This document shows, in pieces, positions 48,871 to 58,962 of a stretch of DNA of 64,000 nt. The first letter of the stretch is position 1. Every line of letters starts with the position of its first letter. A program made the translations under genes and the position numbers. The notes under the pieces were generated by a model. It saw only the letters and a program-made list of their open reading frames with translations. It made no database searches and was not told the DNA's origin. Origin of the DNA: Haematobia irritans (Eukaryota > Arthropoda > Insecta > Diptera > Muscidae); NCBI RefSeq assembly GCF_050003625.1, contig NC_134400.1:57230066-57294065 (forward strand). The letters run 5' to 3'.

Positions 48871-49330
48871 GTGTTGCCAATATTGGGGATTTTCCCCAAA
48901 GTGGGGATATTTTTTCGTGAATGGGGACGAAATTTCTGAGTTGGGGGTTTGGTGGGGAATTTCCATAAATTTGGGGATTTTCGTGGAGATTTTTTCGAGA
49001 TATCGGTATAATCTTTTTTAACAAATAGGGAATTTTGTCAAAATTCTATTTCTATAGACAATTTTGCCAAAATTTTATTTCTACATAAAAATTTGTCTGT
49101 AGAAAATTTTGTCAAAATTTCTCAATCAAAAATTCTACCCATCTACAAAACAATAAGAAATCTACAATTTCAGGTAGACAACGTGTCTACCACCCAATTT
49201 TATTACTTGAATATTTAAAAGTAAATTGTCGTTCCTAAACATGTATAGAGCAGTTTGTCAAAATTTTATTTCTACGTAGAAAATTTTGTCAGAAGTTTAT
49301 TTCTATAGAAAATTTTTTAAGTACCTCTAG
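48871..49330. mobile_element. hAT-like end fragment and 29-bp array
   Basis: CAGTGTTGCCAATATTGGGG at 48871 resembles the CAGCGTTGCCA hAT end and the related CAGTGTTGTCAGATAAGGGG near 22737, with G-rich GGGGA repeats inward. No opposite end found. From 49020 to 49330 TTTCTATAGAAAATTTTGTC-type units occur. Confidence 0.4.
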
Positions 49331-49815
49331 AATCTGTTAGTATGTCTTTGGCTACCTGCAAGCTTTTACTGCGTGAGAAAGCTGTCATGATGGCAAATGT
49401 TCGATGGGAGAACCTAACCTAACCATTAGCGGTCATGATACGGAGGAAAAGGAATCAATTAAACACCTCTTGTGCGAGTGTCCTGCATTTTGTGTAAGGC
49501 GTAAGCAAATTTTAGGAGCATATAGTTTTAGATTACTGGCGAACTTGGAAAACGTTAACTTAAGCAGTCTGCTAATGTTTTTGGAACAATCTGGTTGGTT
49601 CAACAGCAGAAAATAATCGAGAATGTTCAGCGGTTAAAACTAGAAGTGCCCGTATGTAATAGGTACTTTTAGTTAATGTGGTATCACAATGGACTGAATA
49701 GAAGTGCCCATATGTAATAGGTACTTGTAGTTAATGTGGTATCACAATGGACTGAATAGTCTAAGTGAGCCTGAATCTTCATCGGGCGTCCAATTTAACC
49801 TATCCTAACCTAATG
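49331..49815 (+). mobile_element. R1/LOA-like LINE 3' end, copy E
   Basis: Carries the end of RNase H/C-terminal domain (SLATCKLLLREKAVMMANVR region), a short CCTAACCTAACC insertion at about 49415-49427 replacing internal sequence, the C-terminal HLLCECPAFCVRRKQ and LEQSGWF segment to a stop, then 3' leader. A 58-bp tandem duplication (49643-49700, 49701-49758) lies in the 3' UTR. Ends TTTAACCTATCCTAACCTAA. Confidence 0.85.
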
Positions 49816-50880
49816 GCAAGGTATTGAGATGACGAAAAACGTGAATAATTGGATCTGTGATAAGTAAAGTGGTTCACAATATATCGATGAAAATAGGTCG
49901 AATATTCAAAACAAACTCGTGAAATCTGCGCCGCAGGAAAAGTATAAACCATTGAAAAAACGTCTGGTTTCCCTTAGTGTTTGTAATACTTTAACGTAAG
50001 AAATAAGACCAGCTAGAAGAAAATCGACCGAAAAATGACAAAGTTATAAGCAATTGAATGAATAAATTCGATGGCAAATTATATAAATATGAGCTACTCA
50101 CCCACACAAAAATGCCACTCGGGTTCTTTTTTGGATTGCACAGTTCGAAATATATTATACACCAAATAACGCTTATTTCCGTAAGGCATTTGGTCACAAT
50201 TCAAGAATAAAGTTTGCAGGACAAACACATATGACTCTGGAAGTAATGGAGGTACCGAGCAAAAACTCCTATTACCATTGTAAATATAACTAGCCGAGAA
50301 ACAAACCAGACAGTTTTTGCTTGCCCACCTAATGGGTTAATTACAATTTGGGGAGATAACATATATAATAAAATGCAGCACTTTCCACTAAACCTGTGCA
50401 TAAATGTTAGTTTTGCTGCTATCAAAAGCATCCCAGAAATATCGATTTTTATAAGAAATATAATTAATATGTCAGAATTTACAATATAGTGCACGCGGGT
50501 CCATTTTTTGGTATCAGACAAAACGTCTTAAAGAGTACTAAAAACCGAAAGCATCCCAGAAATATGGATTTTTATTAAAAAGAAAATTACTTTTTTAGAA
50601 TTTGAAATAAAGTGCACATTTGCCCATTGTGCAAGACCTTCTCTACCAAATAAAAGATCTTTTTGCTACCAAATAAAAGATCTTCGGGAGTACTATTACC
50701 GCAAGTTGCTTTTATTTTCGAAAGCTCCCCAAATATATTTATTTTAAGCAAAACCAAAATTAATTAATTTGCGTGATTGTAGAAAACACCATAAAAACGA
50801 AAGTATTTGCTTCCCAAAATAAAATTGTTCATCCCCAAAAATGAAAAACGCAACAGCTAAGAGCAATTGCAAGAGAGATT
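49816..50880. other. No gene recognised
   Basis: AT-rich. Contains a loose duplication around AAAAGCATCCCAGAAATAT (50426 and 50552) and CCAAATAAAAGATCTT (50645, 50669). The first part may belong to the same ancient element as the pseudogene that follows. Confidence 0.35.
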
Positions 50881-51660
50881 GCATGTAAAGAAGTATTGAA
50901 CATGAAGTCATCTAATTGCCGAGATAAATTATTTAGGCAATCCAACGCTTTACAGAGAATTGGTAATAGCCAAGGTGTACTGTCGAAAGTAGCAACCCGA
51001 AAATTAAAACAAGAGCTTCCGGAATGCTTAATCGCGACAAAGATAATTTCATAGATTTATATAAAATGTTTTTGGAAAAAAGTGAAGCCAATACATTCAA
51101 GAAGTGGCGATTCCTTAAAAAATTTTACTCTTTTCTGAGAATTCTGCAAAAAAAAAAAAAAACAACTATTGAAGCTTAGTAAAAATACCCTGTTAATTGA
51201 CGCTACTGGTAGCATTTTAAGGAAGTTCCAACAATCAACAAAGAGAGTATTTCTTTACTCTCTTATTTTTCATATTAGAAGTATTTAAAGGGAACAGGGT
51301 ATACTTCTTCCAATAGCAGAAGCTTTTTTATGTAACCACTTTACGGGTGATATCTATCAATTTTTAATATCTATTAAAAATTTTTGCGAAAAAATAGGAA
51401 TAAAGTGGCCCATTGCTGAAAGGATATACACAGATTGGAGCTTAGCCATAATTAAGACATGTTTACAGGCATTAAATGCGGACCACAGAATAAAACATTT
51501 AGATGACTATATAAGCGTATGCTAGGTTAGGTTAGGTTAAAGTGGCAGCCCGATTAAGATTCAGGCTCACTTAGACTATTCAGTCCATTGTGATACCACA
51601 TTAACTAAAAGTACCTATTACATATGGGCACTTCTAGTTTTAACCGCTGAACCTTCTTGA

Positions 51661-54600
51661 TTATTTTTCTTTGTTGAACCAACCAGATTGTTCCAAAAAC
51701 ATTAGCAGACTGCTTAAGTTAACGTTTTCCAGATCCGCCAGTAATCTGAAGCTATATGCTCCTAAAAGTTGCTTGCGCTTTACACAAAATGCAGGACACT
51801 CACACAAGAGGTGTTTAATTGATTCTTTTTCCTCCGCATCATGACAGCTCATACAATAGTCATTATACTTCGCGCCAATAGTTTTTGCAAAATCGCCTAT
51901 CAGGCAGCGACCCGTTATAGCAGATATCAGGAGTGATATCTGACGTCTCGAGAACATTAGCATATCTAGTGTGCGGTTTAAGTTGAAATGGGGCCATATT
52001 TGCTTGGTGTCGTTACAACCCTTGCAATTCTCCCATCGAACATTTGCCATCCTAACAGCCTTCTCACGCAGCATGAGCTTGCAGGTAGCTAGGGGCATAC
52101 CAACAAATTCCAGTTCCCCTGGAATATGTAAGGTAGTCCCTAGCCTTGCCAACTCATCCGCTTCGCAGTTCCCCGGTATGTTCCTATGGCCAGGCACCCA
52201 TATTAGGTGAATATTGTACTGCTCAGCCATCTCATTGAGAGATTTGCGGCAGTCGATGGCCGTTTTCGAGTTGAGGAACACAGAGTCCAAGGATTTTATT
52301 GCAGGTTGACTGTCTGAGTATATATTAATGCCAATATTTGTTGGAACATTACTTCTCAGCCAATTCGCCACCTCTCTTATTGCTAATATTTCAGCCTGAA
52401 AAACACTACAGTGATTAGGTATTCTTTTCGCTATTCGAATTTCCAGATCTTTAGAATATACTCCGAACCCCACTTGTCCATTCAATTTGGAGCCATCAGT
52501 ATAGAAATCTATATATCTTTTATTCCCCGGGGTCTGTGTACACCACGCCTCACTGTTGGGAATTAGAGTTTCAAACTTTTTGTCGAAAAGTGGTTTTGCC
52601 AGGTTATAATCCACTACGTTAGGCACATCTGGCATTATTTTGAGGACCGAACTATGACCGTACATTTTTTCCAACCACAGCGATAGCTCGCGCAACCGCA
52701 CAGCCGTTGTTGCAGCTGACTGTTTGGCCAAAATGTCTAAAGGCAATAGATGTAGCATGACATTAAGGGAGTCTGTTCCTGTCTTACTAAATGCGCCTGA
52801 GATACATAAGCTCGCCATACGCTGAACTTTATCTAAACAAGTCGGTTTCTGAAGTGCCGGCCACCAGACTACAACACCATATAGCATTATAGGTCTAACT
52901 ACTGCAGTGTATAGCCAATGCACAATTTTTGGTTTTAGTCCCCACTTTTTCCCTATTGCCTTTTTGCACGAGTACAAAGCTACCGTGGCTTTTCTCGCCC
53001 TCTCTTCAATATTAAGCCTAAAATTCAGCTTCCTGTCCAAAATAACGCCAAGGTATTTTGCACACTCACCAAAGGGAATTTCAGTACCCCCTAAGGAAAT
53101 GGGCCTAACCGTGGGAGTTTTACGATCTTTGCAGTACATGACTAGTTCTGTCTTTGCTGGATTTACACCAAGACCATTATCTTTCGCCCATTTCTCAGTC
53201 ATCCGGAGAGCTCTCTGTATAATATCTCTGATTGTGGATGGGAATTTACCCCTGACTGCTAGCGCCACATCATCTGCGTATGCCACCACTTTTATCCTTT
53301 CTTTTTCTAGGGTAACCAGAAGGTTGTTTATAGCAACATTCCAAAGAAGAGGTGATAGAACTCCTCCTTGGGGAGTGCCTCTGTTCACATACCTTTGTAT
53401 GTTTGCTTGCCCTAGTGTGGCTGAAATACGTCTCTTTATTAGAAGTTCGTCTAACAGCCTAAGTATACCTGGATCAACATTCAGAGTTGTCAGTCCATTT
53501 AATATCGAGCTCGGATGGACATTATTGAACGCCCCTTCGATGTCTAGAAACGCCAGGATTGTGTATTCTTTGACAGATAGTGAGCTTTCAATAAAGCTGA
53601 CTAGTTCATGCAATGCGGTCTCAGTAGACCTGCCCTTCGAGTATGCATGCTGTCGTTTCGAGAACAAACTTGAATCCACGCTAGTTCTAAGATACATGTC
53701 TATCATCCTCTCCAGGGTCTTAAGTAGGAATGAGGATAAGCTGATTGGTCGGAAATCCTTCGCACTCGAGTGAGAGGCTTTTCCTGCTTTAGGTATGAAG
53801 ACGACTTTTGTTTCCCTCCACTTTTCTGGAATATATGCTAAGTTTACACATCGTTTATATATCACCGTCAACCAGGGGATAACTCTTTCAGCCACTGCCT
53901 GTAACTCCGCCGGAGTAATTCCATCAGGTCCGGGGGATTTGAATGGTCCAAAGCTATTTAAAGCCCATTTTATTCTAGATTCCGACACAATTTCCTCGAT
54001 AGGAAATGATCGCTGAGCCTCTGTTACACCGCCGGAACATGGTTCAACCGTCTGATTTCCAGGGAAGTGTGTGTCCAAAAGTACCTCCAACGTCTCCTCA
54101 CTGGACGTTGTCCAATTTCCCTCCGATGTTTTAATGAAACCTGGAGCGGTGTTAGTGGATGCTAGTACCTTCCGTAGTCTGGAAGCCTCTGACGTATTCT
54201 CAATACTGCTACAGTAATCATCCCAAGAGTTTTGTTGAGACCTTCTCAGTTCTCGTTTATATTCTCTCAGATTCATCTTGTAAGTGTCCCAATCCTCCGG
54301 AGCTCTTGTGGACTTTGCTTTGTTAAAGAGCTTCCTGCAGGATTTCCTCATATTACTTAACTCCGTAGTCCACCATGGCGGCCGATTTTTTCCCCTTGGC
54401 TTTCCTCTAGGGCAAGCAGCTTTCAGTGAAATGTTGAAGGCCTTAGTAATCCGCTCCACTGCGTGTTCGATATCTTGCACAGTGCTCATATTTGTCTCCG
54501 GCATTTCCGGTATCATCGTATTGAACGATTCCCTATACCTATTCCAATCAGCTTTCCTAACATTTGGCGGAAATATGGTCTTTGAAGTACGAACAGCCAA

Positions 54601-55263
54601 TCTGAAACTGATGTAGCGATGATCTGAGAAGCTATGTTCCATCAAAACTTGCCACTCAGATATCTTATCATTCAGTTCCGGAGAGGTCAACGTTACGTCC
54701 AAAACCTCTTGTCTGTTCCTGGTGACGAAGGTTGGTGCATCTCCCTTATTGCAAACTACCAGGTTAGTACGCAAAATAAACTCTATTAGCGACTCTCCCC
54801 TTGCATTAGTATCACTACTTCCCCAAATACTATGATGTGCATTTGCATCGCATCCCATAATGAGTTTTGTCTTTGTTTTTAGTGACTCCTCAACTAAGGT
54901 CTTAACGGCACAGGGTGACATCTCCCTATCATGTCCCATGTAGACCGAAGATACCCAATATTTGCATGTGGATATCTCTAGACTGGCTACGACAGTGTCT
55001 GCATTGCTCAATGAAGGAAGCAGAAACAAGTTTAGTTCGTTTTTAGCAATTATACATGCTCGATTTATATCGGTACCGGTATTATGCAAAAGTTTGAAAC
55101 CCGGAGTGCTTAATTCACAGATCTTGTTCTTATATATGTATGGTTCTTGAATAAGAACTATATCTATGTCTCCTTTCATCAGGAGAACTTTTAAGGCAGC
55201 ACAAGCGGCCTTACAATGGTGAAGATTTATCTGGAGGAACCGTAGAACCATCCAAATTTTCAA
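51661..55263 (-). CDS. LINE ORF2: APE endonuclease, reverse transcriptase, RNase H
   Basis: The 1200-residue enzyme nicks the target, copies the LINE RNA onto it and degrades the RNA. Endonuclease (about 1-225): QINLHHCKAACAAL, Glu40 in LIQEPYIYK, Asp139/Asn141/His143 in GCDANAHH, Asp214-His215 in FSDHRY. Reverse transcriptase (about 435-760): Asp574 in FLDIEGAFNNV, GTPQGGVLSPLLW (629-641), Tyr662-Ala-Asp-Asp665. RNase H (about 918-1042): Asp923 in FYTDGSK, Glu958 in FQAEILAIRE, Asp984 in YSDSQPAIK, Asp1036 in GNCEADELAR. C-terminal Cys/His segment CMSCHDAEEKESIKHLLCEC (1137-1156). All expected catalytic residues are present. The first Met lies inside the end of ORF1 in the +1 frame, so translation needs reinitiation or frameshifting. 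Confidence 0.95.
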   Translation of the reverse strand: MKIWMVLRFLQINLHHCKAACAALKVLLMKGDIDIVLIQEPYIYKNKICELSTPGFKLLHNTGTDINRACIIAKNELNLFLLPSLSNADTVVASLEISTCKYWVSSVYMGHDREMSPCAVKTLVEESLKTKTKLIMGCDANAHHSIWGSSDTNARGESLIEFILRTNLVVCNKGDAPTFVTRNRQEVLDVTLTSPELNDKISEWQVLMEHSFSDHRYISFRLAVRTSKTIFPPNVRKADWNRYRESFNTMIPEMPETNMSTVQDIEHAVERITKAFNISLKAACPRGKPRGKNRPPWWTTELSNMRKSCRKLFNKAKSTRAPEDWDTYKMNLREYKRELRRSQQNSWDDYCSSIENTSEASRLRKVLASTNTAPGFIKTSEGNWTTSSEETLEVLLDTHFPGNQTVEPCSGGVTEAQRSFPIEEIVSESRIKWALNSFGPFKSPGPDGITPAELQAVAERVIPWLTVIYKRCVNLAYIPEKWRETKVVFIPKAGKASHSSAKDFRPISLSSFLLKTLERMIDMYLRTSVDSSLFSKRQHAYSKGRSTETALHELVSFIESSLSVKEYTILAFLDIEGAFNNVHPSSILNGLTTLNVDPGILRLLDELLIKRRISATLGQANIQRYVNRGTPQGGVLSPLLWNVAINNLLVTLEKERIKVVAYADDVALAVRGKFPSTIRDIIQRALRMTEKWAKDNGLGVNPAKTELVMYCKDRKTPTVRPISLGGTEIPFGECAKYLGVILDRKLNFRLNIEERARKATVALYSCKKAIGKKWGLKPKIVHWLYTAVVRPIMLYGVVVWWPALQKPTCLDKVQRMASLCISGAFSKTGTDSLNVMLHLLPLDILAKQSAATTAVRLRELSLWLEKMYGHSSVLKIMPDVPNVVDYNLAKPLFDKKFETLIPNSEAWCTQTPGNKRYIDFYTDGSKLNGQVGFGVYSKDLEIRIAKRIPNHCSVFQAEILAIREVANWLRSNVPTNIGINIYSDSQPAIKSLDSVFLNSKTAIDCRKSLNEMAEQYNIHLIWVPGHRNIPGNCEADELARLGTTLHIPGELEFVGMPLATCKLMLREKAVRMANVRWENCKGCNDTKQIWPHFNLNRTLDMLMFSRRQISLLISAITGRCLIGDFAKTIGAKYNDYCMSCHDAEEKESIKHLLCECPAFCVKRKQLLGAYSFRLLADLENVNLSSLLMFLEQSGWFNKEK

Positions 55264-56434
55264 CCACCGTCACATCAGCCGCTTCAATTGAGTCATCAAG
55301 GGCTTGCTCTTCACAGATCTCGGTGACTCTCGCAACAATCTGCGGTTCAGTTTTGGTGAGGCTTGAGCCTGTAGAAACTTCCCGCATATGATTTTCGCCA
55401 TAGTCTGCAGGTTTTATGTCTCCTTCGGCTTCGCTAGGAGATTTTTCCACTGCTGACTCTACCGGAGGCTTGTCCGTTTCGGAATCCTTTGGCTGATCGC
55501 TTTTGTATACCTTCATATGGATATCATGAAAGCCATAACTTACGCGTCCTTGGGTCTGGGCTAGATGTGGCAGCGACTCTATGTTTAATATAAACACCGC
55601 ATGCCGTCTTGGTCCATCCACCTCATCCAAATGACCAACCTTCCAATCGGTGGTTGGAAGATCTGGGTTACATTCTTTTAGTCTCTCTAGTATTGACTCA
55701 GGATCAGGAGGGTTTGCCGGTATCCATGCATGTGCTCTAGGTTTAGCCGGTATGTCTTTTTTATCGACTAACTCCAAAGCGGCTCCTTCCCAAACTTCAC
55801 CAATTAGCATCAATGCAGCTTTAAAGCAATCCATAGACCTCTGGTCTGCAAAAGCTATTAACTTATATCGTCCTTGATACCATCCAGCATCTTGCCGTCG
55901 AGGACTTGGCCCGGGAAACTTTTTTCGCACCTCTGAGTAGACACCAGACATCGAGTTCTCAATTTCCCCCCATTTTTGCCTTGGAATCATACCGTCCAAT
56001 GCTCCTTTATTAATAATAGCCATCACAAGGCTGTCTTTTGCAACTGAGGCAAACGATCTTTGATCCCGTTTAGAGGATGGCAGCTCATCCGGTGATCGTT
56101 CCCTTTTTCCAGCTTCAAGAATTCCTTGAGCCCATTTTAAGGAATCGCTTTGCTTAGCCGACAACGTGCTTGGGTCGACTGATCCTAATTTCTTTAGGAT
56201 AAACAAAGCATTTCTTCGTTCCTTGAATCTCTTTCGAGAGGGATTGCCTCCTTTTGATGTCGTCACCTTAGAAAAGGTTCGACTTGCCAAAGTGTCACCG
56301 CCAGTCGACCCGTCTACAGGTCGACTAATTGGGCCTGACTCTTGGTCGATGCCCAAATTTATAACTTCAGTCGTTACCCGTCCACTGGGCCCTGAAGTTA
56401 GCAACCCAGTGGATGACTTTGAATTTCGCTGCAT
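55211..56434 (-). CDS. LINE ORF1 protein (DUF4780-type)
   Basis: 407 residues from MQRNSKSSTG. The first 150 are polar, Ser/Lys/Arg-rich (NPSRKRFKERRN), fit for nucleic-acid binding. Residues of about 150-310 match the DUF4780 pattern found in insect LINE ORF1 proteins: IPRQKWGEIENSMSGV, AGWYQGRYKLIAFADQRSMD, VGEVW-like IGEVWEGAALELVDKKDIPA, AWIPANPPDPESILERLKEC, SYGFHDIHMKVYKSD. The acidic tail (about 315-407) overlaps the start of ORF2. No CCHC zinc knuckle was seen. Probably coats the LINE RNA; function inferred from family. Confidence 0.9.
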   Translation of the reverse strand: MQRNSKSSTGLLTSGPSGRVTTEVINLGIDQESGPISRPVDGSTGGDTLASRTFSKVTTSKGGNPSRKRFKERRNALFILKKLGSVDPSTLSAKQSDSLKWAQGILEAGKRERSPDELPSSKRDQRSFASVAKDSLVMAIINKGALDGMIPRQKWGEIENSMSGVYSEVRKKFPGPSPRRQDAGWYQGRYKLIAFADQRSMDCFKAALMLIGEVWEGAALELVDKKDIPAKPRAHAWIPANPPDPESILERLKECNPDLPTTDWKVGHLDEVDGPRRHAVFILNIESLPHLAQTQGRVSYGFHDIHMKVYKSDQPKDSETDKPPVESAVEKSPSEAEGDIKPADYGENHMREVSTGSSLTKTEPQIVARVTEICEEQALDDSIEAADVTVVENLDGSTVPPDKSSPL

Positions 56435-56541
56435 GGTGGTTTATTATTTCCACCACACGTGAAATTCGTAATAAGTACTTATTACGATGAAATACTCCGC
56501 TATTAAAAAACACGTCCGTTCAGTTCGACGGTTGAAGAACA
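56435..56541 (-). promoter_or_regulatory. LINE 5' leader with downstream promoter-like motif and palindrome
   Basis: On the minus strand GGACGTG lies at +25 to +31 from the element start (56517-56511). Drosophila LINEs of the jockey/I type use a downstream element of this wording near +28, so this may be the internal promoter. A perfect 20-bp palindrome, CGTAATAAGTACTTATTACG, lies at 56467-56486, between it and the ORF1 start. Copy B lacks this segment. Confidence 0.5.
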
Positions 56542-57190
56542 AAGCGTATGCTATAAGGTGTGTGAGAATAAAATTAAACCTTTTGTTATAATTAAAATAT
56601 GTTGTGCCTACTTTCTTCGAATCGTCATAAAAGTCTTGAAGAAATTCAAATTGGAAGACCAGGTGCGGGACTTTTATCGTCTACCATTTTTATCGCCATA
56701 AATATAAGCGACCTGAAACATATACAAATGATGTAGAGCAATCTTTAAAAGAACTTACGGCGAAATCCAAGACAGTTGCTAATGAAATCAATGTAGAAGG
56801 TTTGCCACATGAAAAAGTCCTTTTTATATAAGAGTTATAAGAATATATAGAAATATAAAGAAAAACTCGACCATAGCGTCGTCAAAAAAATATTTTTGTG
56901 ACAGTTTCGCCAAAATTATTTTAAAGAAATATGCTCCCATGTGGACCAACTTATTGGGACATTTCGTAGATGAAAATAACACCAGAGTGGCCAACAGTAT
57001 CCTTCTGCACGATACTTCAACATCAATCAAAATATAACACTGGAAGGAAGGATAGAATATTAGAGCTACCGAATATGTTCGGAAATCATTCATATACGTA
57101 CAAGCGAAACTTAATGAGATTGCAGAATTGTACCGGGAACTTAACCGCGTCTCTAAGAAAAAAAGTTAAATTAGAAGAGGATCACTGGAA

Positions 57191-57783
57191 ATGAACTCCA
57201 AAAAAAAAATTAACAAGCATTTAACAAGAATATTCAAGGCCAAAAATTATGAAACAGTATAAAAAATTGAAAAAAAAAAATTAAAACCCTCCAAGAAAAA
57301 TAACTGTTAATTTAAAAGATGATCAAGTGGAAATAACACCGAGAAAGATTAAAGATACATTTAGCAAGAGCATCCAATGCCATAAAATTATTCAGCAACA
57401 TTTTCCAGAAAAAATAAATATCCCTACTACACAAAAAAAAAAAAAATAAATATGAATTTGTACATAATTTTGTAAATTTTTATAAATGTATGGACTTTTC
57501 CATAAAATAGATAAACCTGTACATAATATTTTGTATTTTACATAATATATGAATAATATATTTTGATACTATATTTTTGAATTATGAATTCTTTAATAAT
57601 AAACATGGACATTTACATTAAACACACGAAACTTTACATATTATATTATCTCCATTAATACTTGCTTTAAATTATGAATTTTTTAATGATTTGCATGCAG
57701 TCCTACTTGTTATATGTGTCTTAGATATTTGTCGACTTATTGAGTTTATTGTGAGAGGCGAAAAACTTTGCGTTTTTCTCAAT
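57191..57783. other. No gene recognised
   Basis: A-rich, with poly(A) runs at 57199 and 57433. Probably decayed end of the preceding transposase-like element. Confidence 0.35.
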
Positions 57784-57895
57784 TGTAAGGGCCGATGTTG
57801 AATGTGAACCACACCTAAACGCCAAGTTTTTTCCGAATTTTATTTGACATTTCTCTATTTCAGACTTACTCAATTTGAACCCTGGAGACTTTTCC
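57784..57895 (+). mobile_element. Mariner-like element 5' end fragment
   Basis: TTGTAAGGGCCGATGTTGAA through GACTTACTCAATTTGAACC matches 13635-13735 of the HTH-deleted element, with the outermost end and all coding sequence missing. Confidence 0.8.
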
Positions 57896-58238
57896 ATAAG
57901 ATGCACCAAACTTTATATAATGCATTATTTTTAATTACACATATTTTTAGTTATGGATTATTTAATGATATATATGAATTTTTACACCTTATACGTGTTT
58001 TATACATACAATTCTCTACTATTCTCTTAAAAAAAAAGTTCCAAAAATTAATTTTCTGACATTTCTTTTTTGATTTTTTCGTAAAGAGTTAGTCCCAAAC
58101 ATTAATTTTCGTGCATTTGCTTTTGTGTTGTTCGTAAAGAGCAATGCTGCTCAAAATTAAATTTCGTATTTTCGCGGTTTTGGTCACAATTTTTTGTTCA
58201 AATGTGAAGTTCTAATATATTAATTTATTTATAAATCC

Positions 58239-58357
58239 TCTCTTTCGTTTTCCTTTTTGTAGTTTGCAAATTTTACACAAAATTGGAACGTTTATGAAGC
58301 AAAAACGTTCCAATTTTGTGTAAAATTTGCAAACTACAAAAAGGAAAACGAAAGAGA
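58239..58357. other. Perfect 55-bp-stem hairpin, 9-nt loop
   Basis: The left arm (58239-58293) starts TCTCTTTCGTTTTCC and the right arm (58303-58357) is its exact reverse complement; the loop is ATGAAGCAA. All 55 positions pair. Could be a foldback element remnant, a hairpin small-RNA source, or a sequencing/cloning foldback. Confidence 0.9.
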
Positions 58358-58962
58358 TTGTAAGGGTGCTCTTATTTTTCTCGTTCATTCTTAATCTTCG
58401 GAACTGTCAAACATAGTTTGACACCCATGGCTCATCTATGTATTATTAGGTCTATGTCTTTACCGTGTTTGTTTTGAGAGAGCCAAAACATGTTCTCATA
58501 TAAATTCAATACGAGACAACATTGCTCCTTCATTTAAATACAAACCAGTACAACAAAACCAGATGTAAAAACATATTCTTGTATAAATAACAACCAGCCA
58601 GTGCCGGAACAAGTGTTGTGTACTATTTGCTATCAAATTAAGATTGGTACAAAATACTCCTGCAAGTAACATTACTTCTTTTACCAACTATTTGGAGTAT
58701 AAAGGCCGACACACAATGAACACGCCGCTTAATTCTTCGCTTTGTTCTTTGCTTCGAAAAAAGTTGAAACATTCACAATTATATGTGTGTGCACACAATA
58801 AATGTAAGCTTGGCGCCGAAGCGTCAAAAAAAGTTTAAAATATTTCAACTTTTTGGGCGTTAGTAGGCTGCTTTGGTTTTGAAACCCAAACCGTAATGCA
58901 TATGTCTTTCTTTTTAATGTTTTATCTGGACATAATCAAGAGAAATACCTTGTTTCAATTGC

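Larger units (their letters stand above)
51525..56541 (-). mobile_element. R1/LOA-like LINE, complete copy with both frames open
   Basis: 5017 bp, flanked by the 12-bp duplication AAGCGTATGCTA (51513-51524 and 56542-56553). From the 5' side: leader with GGACGTG and a 20-bp palindrome, ORF1 (407 codons), ORF2 (1200 codons) overlapping it by 53 bp, 3' UTR and TAACC repeats. Exact duplications, full length and no stop codons make it the source-like copy in this window and possibly still competent. Confidence 0.96.
50884..57190 (+). pseudogene. Uncharacterised transposase-like gene, split by an intact LINE
   Basis: Readable pieces on the plus strand: QQLRAIAREIACKEVL...RQSNALQRIGNSQGVLSK (from about 50884), a segment starting LLIDATGSILRKFQQSTKRV (about 51190) and, after one stop at 51286, ILLPIAEAFLCNHFTGD, WPIAERIYTDWSLAIIKT, HLDDYISVC (to 51524). 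After the LINE the frame resumes without shift as SVCYKVCENKIKPFVIIKIC and VLKKFKLEDQVRDFY (56542-56690), with a likely C-terminal relic KKYAPMWTNLLGHFVDENN (about 56925-56985). The IDATG and YTDWS motifs with spaced aspartates resemble a group of uncharacterised insect repeat proteins with a DDE-like layout; the family assignment is my inference. Confidence 0.5.

Noticed and set aside
52907..53773. 288-codon frame opposite the LINE reverse transcriptase, also open at 11966-12832 and 33680-34546
   Set aside because: An antisense shadow of ORF2; it is preserved because the three LINE copies are nearly identical, not because it is used.
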